DNA of 64,000 nt. It comes from an uncultured Myxococcales bacterium. Lineage in GTDB: Bacteria > Myxococcota > Myxococcia > Myxococcales > Myxococcaceae. A program made the translations under genes and the position numbers. The stretch is taken from positions 1-64,000 of the forward strand of contig CALJKW010000022.1 of assembly GCA_937980205.1 (NCBI GenBank), read 5' to 3'. Below the pieces are notes generated by a model. That model was not told the DNA's origin, made no database searches, and saw nothing but the letters and a program-made list of their open reading frames with translations. Shown one piece after another: positions 8,859-18,813 of the stretch; position 1 is the stretch's first letter, and each line of letters opens with the position of its first letter.

Positions 8859-9620
8859 ATGACTCTGCTCCTCGTGGCGATGCTGGCGGCGCAGGTGACG
8901 TACTCGTGCGGCGACCGTGGCTGCGAGGTGACGGACTGGTCGAAAGCGCCACGCGTCTTTACGGCCACACCCGACGTGCCGGTGCGCGAGAAGCCGGACG
9001 CCGCGGCGCCCGTCAACGCGCGGCTGCGGTTCGGCGTCCCCGTGAAGATCCTCGAGGTCTCGTCCGACCTCGTCGCGGTCGACGGCCGCACCGACCGCTG
9101 GTACCGCGTCGCCGCCGAGGGCAAGGCCGGCTACGTCTTCGGAGACGGCCTGACGTCAGCGCGCTTCGAAGACGACTTCGACGGCGACGGCCAGAGTGAG
9201 CTCGCGACCGTCGCGTTCACGGCCGACCACAAGATCCGCGTCCGCATCGCCGACACGTTCGTCGACCTGCAGCCGGCGGGGCAGGCCTACGTCCAGCGGA
9301 AGGGCGGTCACGCGTACCCCGACGTCGTGAAGAAGAGCGCCGCCGGCGTCCCGCTGGTGCACGTCGACAGCCACGTCGAGGCCTGCGCGGACGTCGCGGA
9401 CATCTGGGTGAGCTGGGTCGATCGCAAGCCGCGCATCGCGCTCGAGCTCTGGGGGCTCATCGACCCGCCCACCATGTCCACGTACAAGGTGCAGTTCACG
9501 AAGAAGGGCGCGCTCGTCACGCACTCGCACGTCGAGCAGGAGAACGCGCCGCCGGTGAAGAGCACTCAGACCTGGCCGCTCGACGGCGGCGTCTTCACCC
9601 GCCCATCGCGGGCGGAGTGA
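8859..9620 (+). CDS. Secreted SH3b-domain protein
   Basis: 253 residues from ATG 8859. The signal peptide is MTLLLVAMLAAQVTYSCG. Residues about 35-90 (TATPDVPVREKPDAAAPVNARLRFG through GYVFGDGL) match a bacterial SH3 domain: VREKP start, a turn of small residues, then WYRV and GYV. An Asp-rich turn (DDFDGDGQSE) follows, resembling a calcium-binding FG-GAP or EF-hand-like loop, leading into a beta-rich part. Bacterial SH3 domains usually bind cell-wall peptides; the target here is unknown. Its 3' end overlaps the convergent BMP-family gene by 26 bases. It splits the transporter locus, so the binding protein is not in the permease transcript. Confidence 0.75.
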   Translation: MTLLLVAMLAAQVTYSCGDRGCEVTDWSKAPRVFTATPDVPVREKPDAAAPVNARLRFGVPVKILEVSSDLVAVDGRTDRWYRVAAEGKAGYVFGDGLTSARFEDDFDGDGQSELATVAFTADHKIRVRIADTFVDLQPAGQAYVQRKGGHAYPDVVKKSAAGVPLVHVDSHVEACADVADIWVSWVDRKPRIALELWGLIDPPTMSTYKVQFTKKGALVTHSHVEQENAPPVKSTQTWPLDGGVFTRPSRAE

Positions 9621-10764
9621 ACGCGTCGAGATCTCCCAGGTTCGCCGGCACCTTCACCTTGCCGTCGATGATCATCTTCCTGAGCTCTTCGACGCGCTTG
9701 AGCGCGAGGTCCTTCCCCGGGACGTTCAGGCGAATCGGCGCGAACGTCACGCCGTTCTCCTTGAGCCCCATCTCGCCGTCGGCGGCGATGAAGTTGCCGT
9801 TCACGAGATCTTTCGCCGCGAAGTACACGGCGAGGTCCACGCGCTTCACCATCGACGTCAAGATGACGTCCGTCGCCACGTGGTACTGATCCGAGTCGAC
9901 GCCGATGGCGTAGACGTCTTTCCCCGCGGCCTTCGCCTCCTTCACCGCCTGAATGACGCCGAGGCCGTCGCTGCCGGCGGCCTGGAACACGATCTCCACG
10001 CCCTTCGACATGAAGTCCTGCCCGACCTGCTTGCCCGCGGCGACCTTGTCGAAGCTGCCGGTGTAGCTGACCAGCACCTCGGCCTTCGGGTTCACCGTCT
10101 TCACGCCGGCGCGGAACCCGGCCTCGAACTTCTTGATGAGCGGAATCTCCATGCCGCCCACGAAGCCGACCTTGTTCTTCGCGATGCTCGCGGCGAGCGC
10201 GCCGACGAGGAAGCTGCCTTCCTCTTCGCGGAAGATCATCGTGCGCACGTTCGGCAGCGTGACCGGGTTCCCGTTCGCGTCGAGGATGGGGCTGTCGATG
10301 AGCAGGAAGCGCGCCTTCGGGTTCTCTTTCGCGGCCGCCTCGACCGCGTTCTCGAGCATGAACCCGACGCCGACGGTGAGGTCGCAGCCCTTGTCGACCA
10401 GCAGCTGCAGGTTCGGCTGGTAGTCCTCCTGCGCCTTGCTCTGCAGCACGAGCGGCTTGACCGGCAGCGGCGTCACGAGCCCTCTGAGGTCGGCCGGAAT
10501 CGACGAGTCGATGAGCTGCTTCGGCGCCTGCACGTAGCTGCCGTTCTCGAACTGCACGCCCGCCGCCCAGAGCTCGAGGCCCCGCAGCGCGGCGTCGTTG
10601 AACGACTGGTCGCCGCGGCCGCCGAGGTCGGTGACGAGGCCGACCTGAATCTCTTTCGGGGCCGGCTTCTCTCCCGCCTTGGGCGGAGCTTGGGAGCCGG
10701 AATCCGACTTCTTGCAGCCGACAGCGAGAGCCAGGACGAGGCACGCCACGAGCGCACGGGTCAT
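9595..10764 (-). CDS. BMP-family nucleoside-binding lipoprotein
   Basis: 389 residues with a lipoprotein signal (MTRALVACLVLALAVGC, lipid Cys17). The mature part begins IQVGLVTDLGGRGDQSFNDAALRG, the hallmark of the Med/BmpA (PnrA) family, and continues with VGVGFMLENAVEAAAKENP and the hinge GGMEIPLIKKFEAGFRAG. Known members bind purine or pyrimidine nucleosides outside the membrane and deliver them to NupOPQ-type transporters. An insertion of about 45 residues after GVQFENGSYVQAPK is larger than in typical PnrA. It is separated from the permease-ATPase operon by one gene on the opposite strand and lies head to head with the nucleoside phosphorylase. Confidence 0.9.
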   Translation of the reverse strand: MTRALVACLVLALAVGCKKSDSGSQAPPKAGEKPAPKEIQVGLVTDLGGRGDQSFNDAALRGLELWAAGVQFENGSYVQAPKQLIDSSIPADLRGLVTPLPVKPLVLQSKAQEDYQPNLQLLVDKGCDLTVGVGFMLENAVEAAAKENPKARFLLIDSPILDANGNPVTLPNVRTMIFREEEGSFLVGALAASIAKNKVGFVGGMEIPLIKKFEAGFRAGVKTVNPKAEVLVSYTGSFDKVAAGKQVGQDFMSKGVEIVFQAAGSDGLGVIQAVKEAKAAGKDVYAIGVDSDQYHVATDVILTSMVKRVDLAVYFAAKDLVNGNFIAADGEMGLKENGVTFAPIRLNVPGKDLALKRVEELRKMIIDGKVKVPANLGDLDAFTPPAMGG

Positions 10765-10809
10765 GGGCTCGACTTACTCCAGGCTTCCGCTACGGTCTCA
10801 GAAAGAAAC

Positions 10810-12114
<1,305 letters not shown>

Positions 12115-12120
12115 CCAAGG

Positions 12121-14013
12121 CTACTGCGCCGCGACGCGGGCGATGAGCTTCTCGACGCTCGTCGGGTCGAACGGCTTCTGCACCGTCGGAGCGCTGGTGG
12201 CCTCGAGGAACTTCTCGGTCGCCACGGTGTACGTGCCGCCGGTCATGAAGATGAACCGCGACTTGAGCTCGGGCCTGCGCTCGGTGACGCGGCGGAAGAC
12301 CTCGATGCCGTTGGGGTCGGGCATCATCACGTCGCACAGGACGACGTCGATGGGAGCCCCCTCGATGAGAATGCGCACCGCCTGCTCGCTCTGCGTGGTG
12401 GCGACGACATCGTGGCGATCTTCCAGGAGCAGCCGCAGCGTGTGCGCGAGGTGCGGCTCGTCGTCGACGATCATCACCCGCGTGCGGTTCGGCCTCAGCT
12501 GCATGATGCCGGGCTGCGTCTGCGCCGCCGGCAGCAGCACCCGAATCGTGCAGCCGTGGCCGGAGACGCTGTCGATCTCGATGACTCCGCCGTAGCTCGA
12601 CACGATGTTGTGGCAGACCGTGAGGCCCAGGCCCGTGCCGACGCCGACCGGCTTGGTGGTGAAGAACGGGTCGAAGACGCGGCGCAGGTTCTCGGTGGTG
12701 ATGCCGACCCCGTTGTCGATGACCTCGACGCAGACGCGCCCGTCAGGCACCAGGCGGCCGCGAAGCTCGATCGAGTTTCCCGCCCGCCCTTCGGGCAGCG
12801 CCTGAACCGCGTTGAGCAGCAGGTTCACGAACACCTGCTCGAGCCGGCTCGGGTCGCCGTGCACCGGGGGCAGCGTGTCGATGGTGCTCTTGTAGACGCC
12901 CTTCTTCGACAGCATCGGCGCGAGCATGCGCTCGACCGCGCAGAGGATCTCGCGCAGGTCGACGCGCTCTTTCTTCTCGTCGCCGCTGCGCGCGAACGCC
13001 GCGAAGTCGCGCATGACCTCGGCGATGCGGACGTGCGTCTGGCGCAGCTCGCTGATGCGCTCGGTGATGCCGGCGGGCACCAGGCCTCCGAGCGTGGCGG
13101 CGAACGTCTGCTCGATGACGTCGAGCTGCAGCATCGCGGCGGTGAGCGGGTTGTTCACCTCGTGCGCGAGGCCCGCGGCCAGCGTCGACAGCGAGGCGAG
13201 GCGCTCGGCGCGGGCGAGCTGCTCCTGCATCTGCGAGCGCTCGGTGACGTCGCGCACGAACGCCAGCAGCGCGGGCTTGCCCTCGTGCTCGAACGGAATC
13301 GACGAGACCTCTGCGCTCACGATCGAGCCGTCGCCGCGGCGAACGCGGTACACCTGCGAGGGTTGGGACCGGCCCTCGGCCGAGGCCTTCATGCGCCGCA
13401 GCATCATCGGCACTTCTTCGGGCAGCATGAGGTCGGCCAGCGACGTGCCGAGCGCCTTCTTCGGGTCGTCGAAGCCGAGCATGCGCGCGCCGGCGCAGTT
13501 CAGCCGGAGGATGATGGGCCCGCGGACCACGGCGATGCCGTCGGGCGCGGCGTCGAAGACGCGGCTGAGGCGCTGGGCTTCCTCGAGCCGGCCGCGCTCG
13601 GCGTTCACGCGCTCGCTGATGTCCCAGACGAACACCACGACGCCGGGCTTGCCGCCGAAGTCGAGGTCTCCGCTGACGCTGACGATCGGCACCCGCGTGC
13701 CGTCGGGGCGGACGATGACGGTCTCGACCCGGGGCGCCACGCCGCGGCCGGACACGCGGTTGCGCATGCGCTCGAGCAACCCGTCGCGCAGCTCGGGCGC
13801 GACGAAGTCGATGAGCTGGCGACACGCCACCTCTTCGCGCGTGCGGCCGAGCAGCTGCAGCAGCGCGTCGTTCATGAAGACGTTCTTGGGGCCGGTCGCC
13901 TCGATGATGAGAATCGAGACGCCCATGCCGGCGTTCTCGGCCGCGCTGAGCACAGCCTGACCCACATGAGCCGTGTCCGGGAACCCGTTCTCCGCACCCC
14001 CCAGGGCGCTCAA
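12121..14013 (-). CDS. PAS-PAS hybrid sensor histidine kinase with C-terminal receiver
   Basis: 630 residues, no membrane segments. Two PAS domains lie at about 18-138 and 145-262. The dimerisation helix has the phospho-acceptor in GLAHEVNNPL (His284). The ATPase has an N box (LLLNAVQAL, about 398-406), DNGVGI (433-438) and GTGLGL (459-464). A receiver follows at about 512-628 with VDDE (516-519), the phospho-site Asp561 in LCDVMM, a Thr in FMTGGT and a Lys in VQKPF. Such soluble hybrids sense a cytoplasmic signal and pass phosphate to a histidine phosphotransferase or use the receiver for feedback. The start is TTG 14013, overlapping the SUI1 stop as TTGA. No cognate regulator adjoins. Confidence 0.9.
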   Translation of the reverse strand: MSALGGAENGFPDTAHVGQAVLSAAENAGMGVSILIIEATGPKNVFMNDALLQLLGRTREEVACRQLIDFVAPELRDGLLERMRNRVSGRGVAPRVETVIVRPDGTRVPIVSVSGDLDFGGKPGVVVFVWDISERVNAERGRLEEAQRLSRVFDAAPDGIAVVRGPIILRLNCAGARMLGFDDPKKALGTSLADLMLPEEVPMMLRRMKASAEGRSQPSQVYRVRRGDGSIVSAEVSSIPFEHEGKPALLAFVRDVTERSQMQEQLARAERLASLSTLAAGLAHEVNNPLTAAMLQLDVIEQTFAATLGGLVPAGITERISELRQTHVRIAEVMRDFAAFARSGDEKKERVDLREILCAVERMLAPMLSKKGVYKSTIDTLPPVHGDPSRLEQVFVNLLLNAVQALPEGRAGNSIELRGRLVPDGRVCVEVIDNGVGITTENLRRVFDPFFTTKPVGVGTGLGLTVCHNIVSSYGGVIEIDSVSGHGCTIRVLLPAAQTQPGIMQLRPNRTRVMIVDDEPHLAHTLRLLLEDRHDVVATTQSEQAVRILIEGAPIDVVLCDVMMPDPNGIEVFRRVTERRPELKSRFIFMTGGTYTVATEKFLEATSAPTVQKPFDPTSVEKLIARVAAQ

Positions 14014-14354
14014 CCGACGATCACCCGCCTCACACCCCGCTTCTCTAGCAGTTTTGGGAGCCGTTCGCGCTGATCACCCTGTAGCACCAACGAGGTGCCC
14101 TCGATGCTGCCGCCGCACCCCAGGGCGTTCTTGAGGGCCTTGAGCCATTCTTCACGCTGGTTCACCGGCAGCTCGAGCTGCTCGATGACGGTGACCTCTT
14201 TGCCGCCGCGGCCGACGCGCTCCATGCGGACGACGGCCCTGGCGGGGCCCTTCTTCTCCTTCTCGGGCTTCGCGGGCTGCTCGGGCAGCGAGCCCTTGAG
14301 GCCCTGCAGCGCGCCGAACGGGTTGTTGAAGGGCTTCTTGGGGTCGTCGCTCAT
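14010..14354 (-). CDS. SUI1/eIF1-family translation factor homologue (YciH-like)
   Basis: 114 residues. After an N-terminal linker rich in Pro and Lys (PEQPAKPEKEKKGPAR), the C-terminal 75 residues match the SUI1 fold: VVRMERVGRGGKEVTVIEQL, then LKNALGCGGSIEGTSLVLQGDQ and KRGVRRVIVG. The family binds the small ribosomal subunit; in eukaryotes and archaea it controls start-codon choice, and in bacteria (YciH) it is a poorly understood, mostly stress-related factor. It overlaps its neighbours on both sides by four bases (ATGA with the VKOR-DsbA gene, TTGA with the kinase), so all three are probably translated from one message. Confidence 0.88.
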   Translation of the reverse strand: MSDDPKKPFNNPFGALQGLKGSLPEQPAKPEKEKKGPARAVVRMERVGRGGKEVTVIEQLELPVNQREEWLKALKNALGCGGSIEGTSLVLQGDQRERLPKLLEKRGVRRVIVG

Positions 14355-15634
14355 CGGGGCGCGGGCAGCTTCGCAAAGTACTTCGAGTCGGGGTCGCCTC
14401 CCGACATTGCCATGCCGAAGAGGAACGGGCCCATGCCGCTCGCCTCTTTGCCGTTGAGCAGCACGAGCGGCGTGCCCTCGATGCCGTAGGCCATCGCCCA
14501 CGCGATGTCGGCCTGCAGCTTCTCGGCGGTCGCGGGGCTCTTCACGCACGCCTCGAGCTCGGGGCGCGAAGTGCCGCGCTCCGCGGCGAGCTGCCAGATC
14601 TTCTCGACGGTGAGGGACTGCTGGTTCTCGAACAGCGCGTCGCGTACGTCCCAATATTCGGCGCGGCCCTCGAGGCAGATCTGCACCTTCGCCCCGAGGC
14701 AGCGGACGCCGTCGCCCCTCGGGGTGCCGGCGTGCGGGTTGCACTCGCCGTCGAGGGGGAAGTAGCGCGGCTCGATGGAGAAGCGGCCCTTCGGGACGGC
14801 GCCCTTGAGCTCGTTCAGCGTCGCGACCAGCGCGCGGCAGTGACCGCAGAGCACGTCGGTGAACTCCACCAGCTTCAGCGGCGCGTCCGGCGGACCCCAC
14901 AGCTGCCGCGTCGGCGGGCGCGGGTAGTCGGGGGCCTTCGCCGAGAGCCACGCCGCGCGCGCGTCGGCCGTCGCCTGCGCCTCGGGCGGCGTGAGGTGAG
15001 CGAAGTACTCGAGCACCTGCTGCTCGGAGAGCTGCTGCTTCGCGCCCAGGCCGCCCCCGTGCGGCGTGCGCGAGGCGGGGTAGAGCAGCACGAGGTGCAG
15101 CGGCAACGCGATGACCAGCGCGCGGGGCAGCGCCTTCAAGAGCGGCAGCGCGTCGGGAGCGCTCGCCCTGGGCAGCATCGCGAAGGCGACCACCGCGAAC
15201 GCAGTGGTCAGGGCGTACGTCACGAGGCACGTGGGGCACACCACGCCGATGCGCGCGCTCGCCACCGCGAACGTGATGCACGAGAGGAAGCCGAGCGCCG
15301 CCCACGCCTTCACGGTCAGCTGAAGCGGGACCGAGTCGCCGCCCGCGCGCGCGCGGCGCAGCAGCCAGAGCGAGAGCGCGACCGCGGTCAGCGACCACTG
15401 GAGGCCCAGGCCCGCGATCGGCAGGCCGGTGAGCCCGTGCACGCGCGCGGCGAACTCCGACTGCCAGACCTGGGCGCAGTCGACCTTCTCTCCGAGCGAG
15501 CAGACGGTCTTGCCGCCGGCCTGCACCACGAGCAGCTCGAGCCACTGCCAGACGGCGAGCCCCGCGTTCGCCGCGCTGAACGCGGCGAGCAGCACCAACG
15601 CGCGCAGGCTCGGTCGGTCGGTTGTGGTGCTCAA
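14351..15634 (-). CDS. VKOR-DsbA fusion, disulfide-forming membrane enzyme
   Basis: 427 residues. The N-terminal VKOR domain has about four to five membrane helices, the loop cysteines in CSLGEKVDC (Cys45, Cys53) and the active-site pair CPTC (Cys133, Cys136). A linker (about 190-250) joins it to a thioredoxin-fold DsbA/DsbG-like domain with CGHC at 263-266. Bacterial VKOR passes electrons from the thiol oxidant to quinone; fusion to its thioredoxin partner is known in several phyla. The protein should form disulfides in the periplasm, useful here because many secreted Cys-rich proteins are encoded nearby. It is first in the operon with SUI1 and the hybrid kinase. Confidence 0.92.
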   Translation of the reverse strand: MSTTTDRPSLRALVLLAAFSAANAGLAVWQWLELLVVQAGGKTVCSLGEKVDCAQVWQSEFAARVHGLTGLPIAGLGLQWSLTAVALSLWLLRRARAGGDSVPLQLTVKAWAALGFLSCITFAVASARIGVVCPTCLVTYALTTAFAVVAFAMLPRASAPDALPLLKALPRALVIALPLHLVLLYPASRTPHGGGLGAKQQLSEQQVLEYFAHLTPPEAQATADARAAWLSAKAPDYPRPPTRQLWGPPDAPLKLVEFTDVLCGHCRALVATLNELKGAVPKGRFSIEPRYFPLDGECNPHAGTPRGDGVRCLGAKVQICLEGRAEYWDVRDALFENQQSLTVEKIWQLAAERGTSRPELEACVKSPATAEKLQADIAWAMAYGIEGTPLVLLNGKEASGMGPFLFGMAMSGGDPDSKYFAKLPAPR

Positions 15635-15659
15635 GTGCGGACCTTATATACGCGGGAAC

Positions 15660-16526
15660 GTGGCTGTTCCTTCCGCGCAAATCGACGTCTACCGGGCCGG
15701 CACCGAAGAGGCGGCGTGGGTCGATCTCGGCTCGCGCGAGCTCATTCGCGTGACCGGCCCCGATCGCGTCTCGTTCGTGCAGGGCATGGTGACGAACGAC
15801 GTGACCGGCTCGGCGCCGGTGTACGCGGCGCTGCTCACGCCGAAGGGCGCGATGGTCTCGGACGCGCGCGTGATTCCGCACGGGGACGCGCTGCTCATCG
15901 AGGCGCCCCGCGCGGACGTCGTGCTCGCGCACCTGTCGAAGTACCTCATCTCGGAAGAGGCCGAGCTGGCCCTCGCTCCCGAGCTCGGAGTCGTCGGCGT
16001 GCTGGGGCCGAAGGCGCCGCCGCTCGACGGCGCGCTGGTGTCGATGCCCGGGCTGCTCGGGCGCGGCACCGACTTCGTCTTTCCGCGGCCGCTTCCGTCG
16101 CCGGCGCTGCCGAAGCTCGACGAGGCCACGTTCGAGGTGCTGCGCGTCGAGGCGGGCGTGCCGAAGTGGGGCGTCGACATGACCGAGACGACCATTCCGC
16201 TCGAGGCGAACCTCGAGCGCGCGATTCACTACCAGAAGGGCTGCTACATCGGGCAGGAGGTCATCGCCCGCGCGACGTATCGCGGCCAGATGGCGAAGCG
16301 GCTCACCGGGCTGTTGCTCGACGAGCTGACTCCCGAGCGCGGCACCGAGCTTCGGCGCGGCGAGAAGAAGGTCGGCTTCGTGACGAGCGTGGTGCGCTCT
16401 GGGCTGCTCGATCAGTTCATCGCGCTCGCGTACGTGCACCGTGACAGCCTGGAGCCCGGCACCGAGCTCGAGCTGGCGAGCGGCGGCAAGGCGCTCGTGG
16501 TCGGGCTGCCGTTCCTCAAGAAGTAA
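15660..16526 (+). CDS. ygfZ: YgfZ/GcvT-like folate-binding protein
   Basis: 288 residues from GTG 15660. The family signature KGCYIGQEV is present at about 196-204, with ARATYRGQMAKR just after. The N-terminal half has GPDRVSFVQGMVTNDV and AALLTPKGAMVSD, as in GcvT-fold proteins that bind tetrahydrofolate. YgfZ (COG0354) assists synthesis or repair of some iron-sulfur clusters, for example in MiaB, and is not the glycine-cleavage aminomethyltransferase, which is longer. It is divergent from the VKOR-DsbA gene with only 25 bases between starts, so the two promoters must overlap or one sits inside a coding region. Confidence 0.9.
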   Translation: MAVPSAQIDVYRAGTEEAAWVDLGSRELIRVTGPDRVSFVQGMVTNDVTGSAPVYAALLTPKGAMVSDARVIPHGDALLIEAPRADVVLAHLSKYLISEEAELALAPELGVVGVLGPKAPPLDGALVSMPGLLGRGTDFVFPRPLPSPALPKLDEATFEVLRVEAGVPKWGVDMTETTIPLEANLERAIHYQKGCYIGQEVIARATYRGQMAKRLTGLLLDELTPERGTELRRGEKKVGFVTSVVRSGLLDQFIALAYVHRDSLEPGTELELASGGKALVVGLPFLKK

Positions 16527-16567
16527 CCGTCCGCGCGGAGGCTCGGGCCCCGTTAGCAAAGAGAGCC

Positions 16568-16933
16568 ATGAGGGCTCTGGGGTGGTGGGTGGCGGTGGCG
16601 GTGGTGCTCTTCTCGGGATGTGTGGTGCGCGGCTCGTCGTGTCCGGCCGGTTACGTGGACTGCGGCGACTACTGCGCGGACCTGAGCTCGGACCCGCGGG
16701 ATTGCGGAGCCTGCTACGCGGCGTGCGCGGTCGGTGACTTCTGCTCGCGCGGAGTGTGTGTCGTCGGCCGCTGCGTCGCCGACGGTTACGGCTGCCGGTT
16801 CCACGAAGACTGCTGCTCGGGGTTCTGCGCGAGTGACGGCCGCTGTGGGTGCATGCCGCCGGGGTACGCGACCTGCTACGCGAACGTGGACTGCTGCTCG
16901 AACTACTGCGGGCAGGACGGCTTCTGCCGGTAG
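16568..16933 (+). CDS. Small cysteine-rich lipoprotein
   Basis: 121 residues with a lipoprotein signal (MRALGWWVAVAVVLFSGC, lipid Cys18). The mature part has about 22 cysteines in two kinds of spacing. The first (CPAGYVDCGDYCADLSSD, then CGACYAAC) resembles the short Cys-rich repeats of myxobacterial surface proteins. The second (HEDCCSGFC, NVDCCSNYC) has paired CC motifs like small knotted domains. It should depend on periplasmic disulfide formation, so the VKOR-DsbA enzyme two genes away is a natural helper, though that link is inference. Function unknown. Confidence 0.78.
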   Translation: MRALGWWVAVAVVLFSGCVVRGSSCPAGYVDCGDYCADLSSDPRDCGACYAACAVGDFCSRGVCVVGRCVADGYGCRFHEDCCSGFCASDGRCGCMPPGYATCYANVDCCSNYCGQDGFCR

Positions 16934-16969
16934 CGGAACCGCGCTCGCCGAGGCGTTGTCAGCCGGGAC

Positions 16970-17740
16970 ATGCGCCTGCCCGGATGGCTGGACGTCGCGC
17001 TCGAAGGCGGGGCCCTCGAGCTGCAGCGCGCCCTCGTGCGGTACCGCGGCTTGAGGCGGCGGGTGTCGGGCGACTGGCGACCCCGCGCCTCTCTGATCGC
17101 GGAGGACTGTGCCGCGCTGGCGCGCAGTGAAGCCGCCGTGGGCCGCGCGCTCGATCGCGCCATGCGAAGGGCCCGCGTCGATCCCCATGCGGGCGCCGCG
17201 GCGCACCTCGCCATCGCGGTCGAGAAGGAGCGGCGCCGCACCGCTGCGGTGCTCGCCGACGTCTGCGGTGAGGACGGCACGCTCGCCGAGCTGCTCGGTC
17301 TGCTCGAAGGCACGGCGCGCGACGAGTGCTACGTCGAGTCGGCGTGGCGGCGCTTCAACGCCGAGCGGCTCGTGTGGACGGTGCTGCTCGCGTTCGGCGC
17401 CGCGTCGATTCCGCTCGGCTCATGGTGGTCAGCCTCGGCCGGCGGCGCCGTGCAGACGTACTTCGCGCTCGACGGTCTGCTCGACGTGCCGGTGTACCTG
17501 CTCGCCGGGTTCTGGCTGACGGTCGGTCAGCTGCGCGCGCTGGCGTGGAGCTGGCTGGGCATCGCCGTTCGGCCGTGGATGGCCGCGGCGAGCGTCACGC
17601 TCACGCTGACCGGGCTCGTCGGCGCGATGGTGGAGGCGATTCCGGTCGTCGCCGCGGCGATCGCGCTGCTGACGATGGTCGCGCTCACGACGCTGCGGAG
17701 CGTGTGGTTCCTCTCGGCGAAGCCGCTACTCGGCGCGTGA
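16970..17740 (+). CDS. Membrane protein of unknown function
   Basis: 256 residues. The first 130 are soluble, Arg/Ala-rich and helical, starting with a possible amphipathic helix (MRLPGWLDVALEGGALELQ). The second half has four to five membrane segments (LVWTVLLAFGAASIPLGSWW, LLDVPVYLLAGFWLTVGQL, MAAASVTLTLTGLVGAMV, VVAAAIALLTMVALTTL). No family was recognised. The final A of its TGA stop is the first base of the inverted-repeat element at 17740, so the element ends the gene exactly. Confidence 0.7.
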   Translation: MRLPGWLDVALEGGALELQRALVRYRGLRRRVSGDWRPRASLIAEDCAALARSEAAVGRALDRAMRRARVDPHAGAAAHLAIAVEKERRRTAAVLADVCGEDGTLAELLGLLEGTARDECYVESAWRRFNAERLVWTVLLAFGAASIPLGSWWSASAGGAVQTYFALDGLLDVPVYLLAGFWLTVGQLRALAWSWLGIAVRPWMAAASVTLTLTGLVGAMVEAIPVVAAAIALLTMVALTTLRSVWFLSAKPLLGA

Positions 17741-17826
17741 AATGGGGACAGGCTGCTTTTTTGCGCAACGGAAGCGCGCGAAATCCGTGACAGGCGGCTG
17801 CGCAGAAAAGCAGCCTGTCCCCATTT
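17740..17826. repeat. MITE/REP-like inverted repeat with GGGGACAGGC ends
   Basis: Perfect 21-base arms at 17740-17760 and 17806-17826 (left arm AAATGGGGACAGGC followed by TGCTTTT). Pairing continues inward with one or two mismatches (TTGCGCA against TGCGCAG). The element fills the space between two convergent genes, whose stops lie at 17740 and 17831. Its outer GGGGACAGGC core is shared with the element at 31891-31997. Because it is a strong hairpin with T tracts it may also work as a two-way terminator. It encodes no protein. Confidence 0.85.
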
Positions 17827-17830
17827 CTGC

Positions 17831-18787
17831 TCAGCCGAGCGACCTGAACCACGCGGCGTAGTCGGGGCTCGCGAAGAGCACCTTGAGCCGGCCGCGCAGC
17901 AGCGCGCGTCCCAGCGAGATGGCGGCGGGGCGCTGGCCGACGCCGTCGAGCACCTCGCCGACCGTCTTCTCCACGCGGATGCCGGCGGCGATGCGCTCGA
18001 ACACCGCCTGCCCGTCGGGAGACGTGAGCCACCGCTTCAGCCCGCCGCGCAGCACCTCGGCGCCGCCCGGAAGATCCATGTTGATGAGCTCGCGCGAGAG
18101 CTGCTGCGGCGTCAGCTCGAACGCGCCCTTCACCGCCTCGACGCGCAGCTGCGCGGCCTCGGCGGCCCGCTTCGGGTCCGAGATCGCGTCGGCGATCTCG
18201 TTGAGCACCGAGCTGATGGCGGTGTCGGCGAACTCGGAGCCGCTCTTCTGCACCTGGTTCTCGACGGCGCCGACGAGGCCGCCGAGCGCTCCGCCGCGCT
18301 GCTTGACGGTCTCGGCGGCGAAGCGCGCGAGGCCTCCGAGGCCTTTCGTGACCGTCGCGGCCGGGGCGGCGAGGCGGGCGCCGTAGGCGGTGACCGTGTC
18401 GGTGACCAGCAGGCGGATGAGCTCGCGCATCGGCGGGCGGTCGAGCAGCTTCAGCACCACGCGCTTGTCGGGAGAGTAGGGGCGCGCGGCGAGCTCGAGC
18501 AGCACCTCGCGCACGTCTTTCGGCACCACGTCTTTGAGCGGGCTCGACGACTTCAGCTGCGTGATGGCGGTCTCGAGCGAGGCCTCGAGCGTCTTCGGCG
18601 CCTCGGGCGACTCGAGCCAGCCGAGCAGCGCCTCGCGGACACCGCGCGACAGGGCGGCAGGCTCCATCAGCGCATCGACCCGCGTCGCGAACAGCTGCTC
18701 GAGCATCAGCACGGCGAGGCGATCGGCGGGGCCGCCGTCGGCGTCGTCCTGCAGCTTCTTCAACATGTCGTCGATCGAGATGCTCAC
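17831..18787 (-). CDS. Alpha-helical cytoplasmic protein of unknown function
   Basis: 318 residues from GTG 18787; an ATG at 18766 is possible. No signal peptide or membrane segment. The sequence is almost all helix-forming: repeated Leu/Ala/Glu/Arg patterns (LAVLMLEQLFATRVDALM, VREVLLELAARPYSP, LKLLDRPPMRELIRLLV). A Gly/Ala-rich middle (TVTKGLGGLARFAAETVKQRGGALGGLVGA) may be a flexible link or lipid-associated helix pair. The end, SPDYAAWFRSLG, is a short acidic/aromatic tail. No family recognised. It is followed on the same strand by the inverted-repeat element. Confidence 0.7.
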   Translation of the reverse strand: MSISIDDMLKKLQDDADGGPADRLAVLMLEQLFATRVDALMEPAALSRGVREALLGWLESPEAPKTLEASLETAITQLKSSSPLKDVVPKDVREVLLELAARPYSPDKRVVLKLLDRPPMRELIRLLVTDTVTAYGARLAAPAATVTKGLGGLARFAAETVKQRGGALGGLVGAVENQVQKSGSEFADTAISSVLNEIADAISDPKRAAEAAQLRVEAVKGAFELTPQQLSRELINMDLPGGAEVLRGGLKRWLTSPDGQAVFERIAAGIRVEKTVGEVLDGVGQRPAAISLGRALLRGRLKVLFASPDYAAWFRSLG

Positions 18788-18813
18788 GGCGGCGCGCTTA
18801 GCACGCGCCGGTT

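Noticed and set aside
14010..16559. An 849-codon minus-strand frame continuing upstream of SUI1
   Set aside because: Only the last 114 codons match a family; the rest is the wrong frame of the VKOR-DsbA gene and is antisense to the YgfZ gene.
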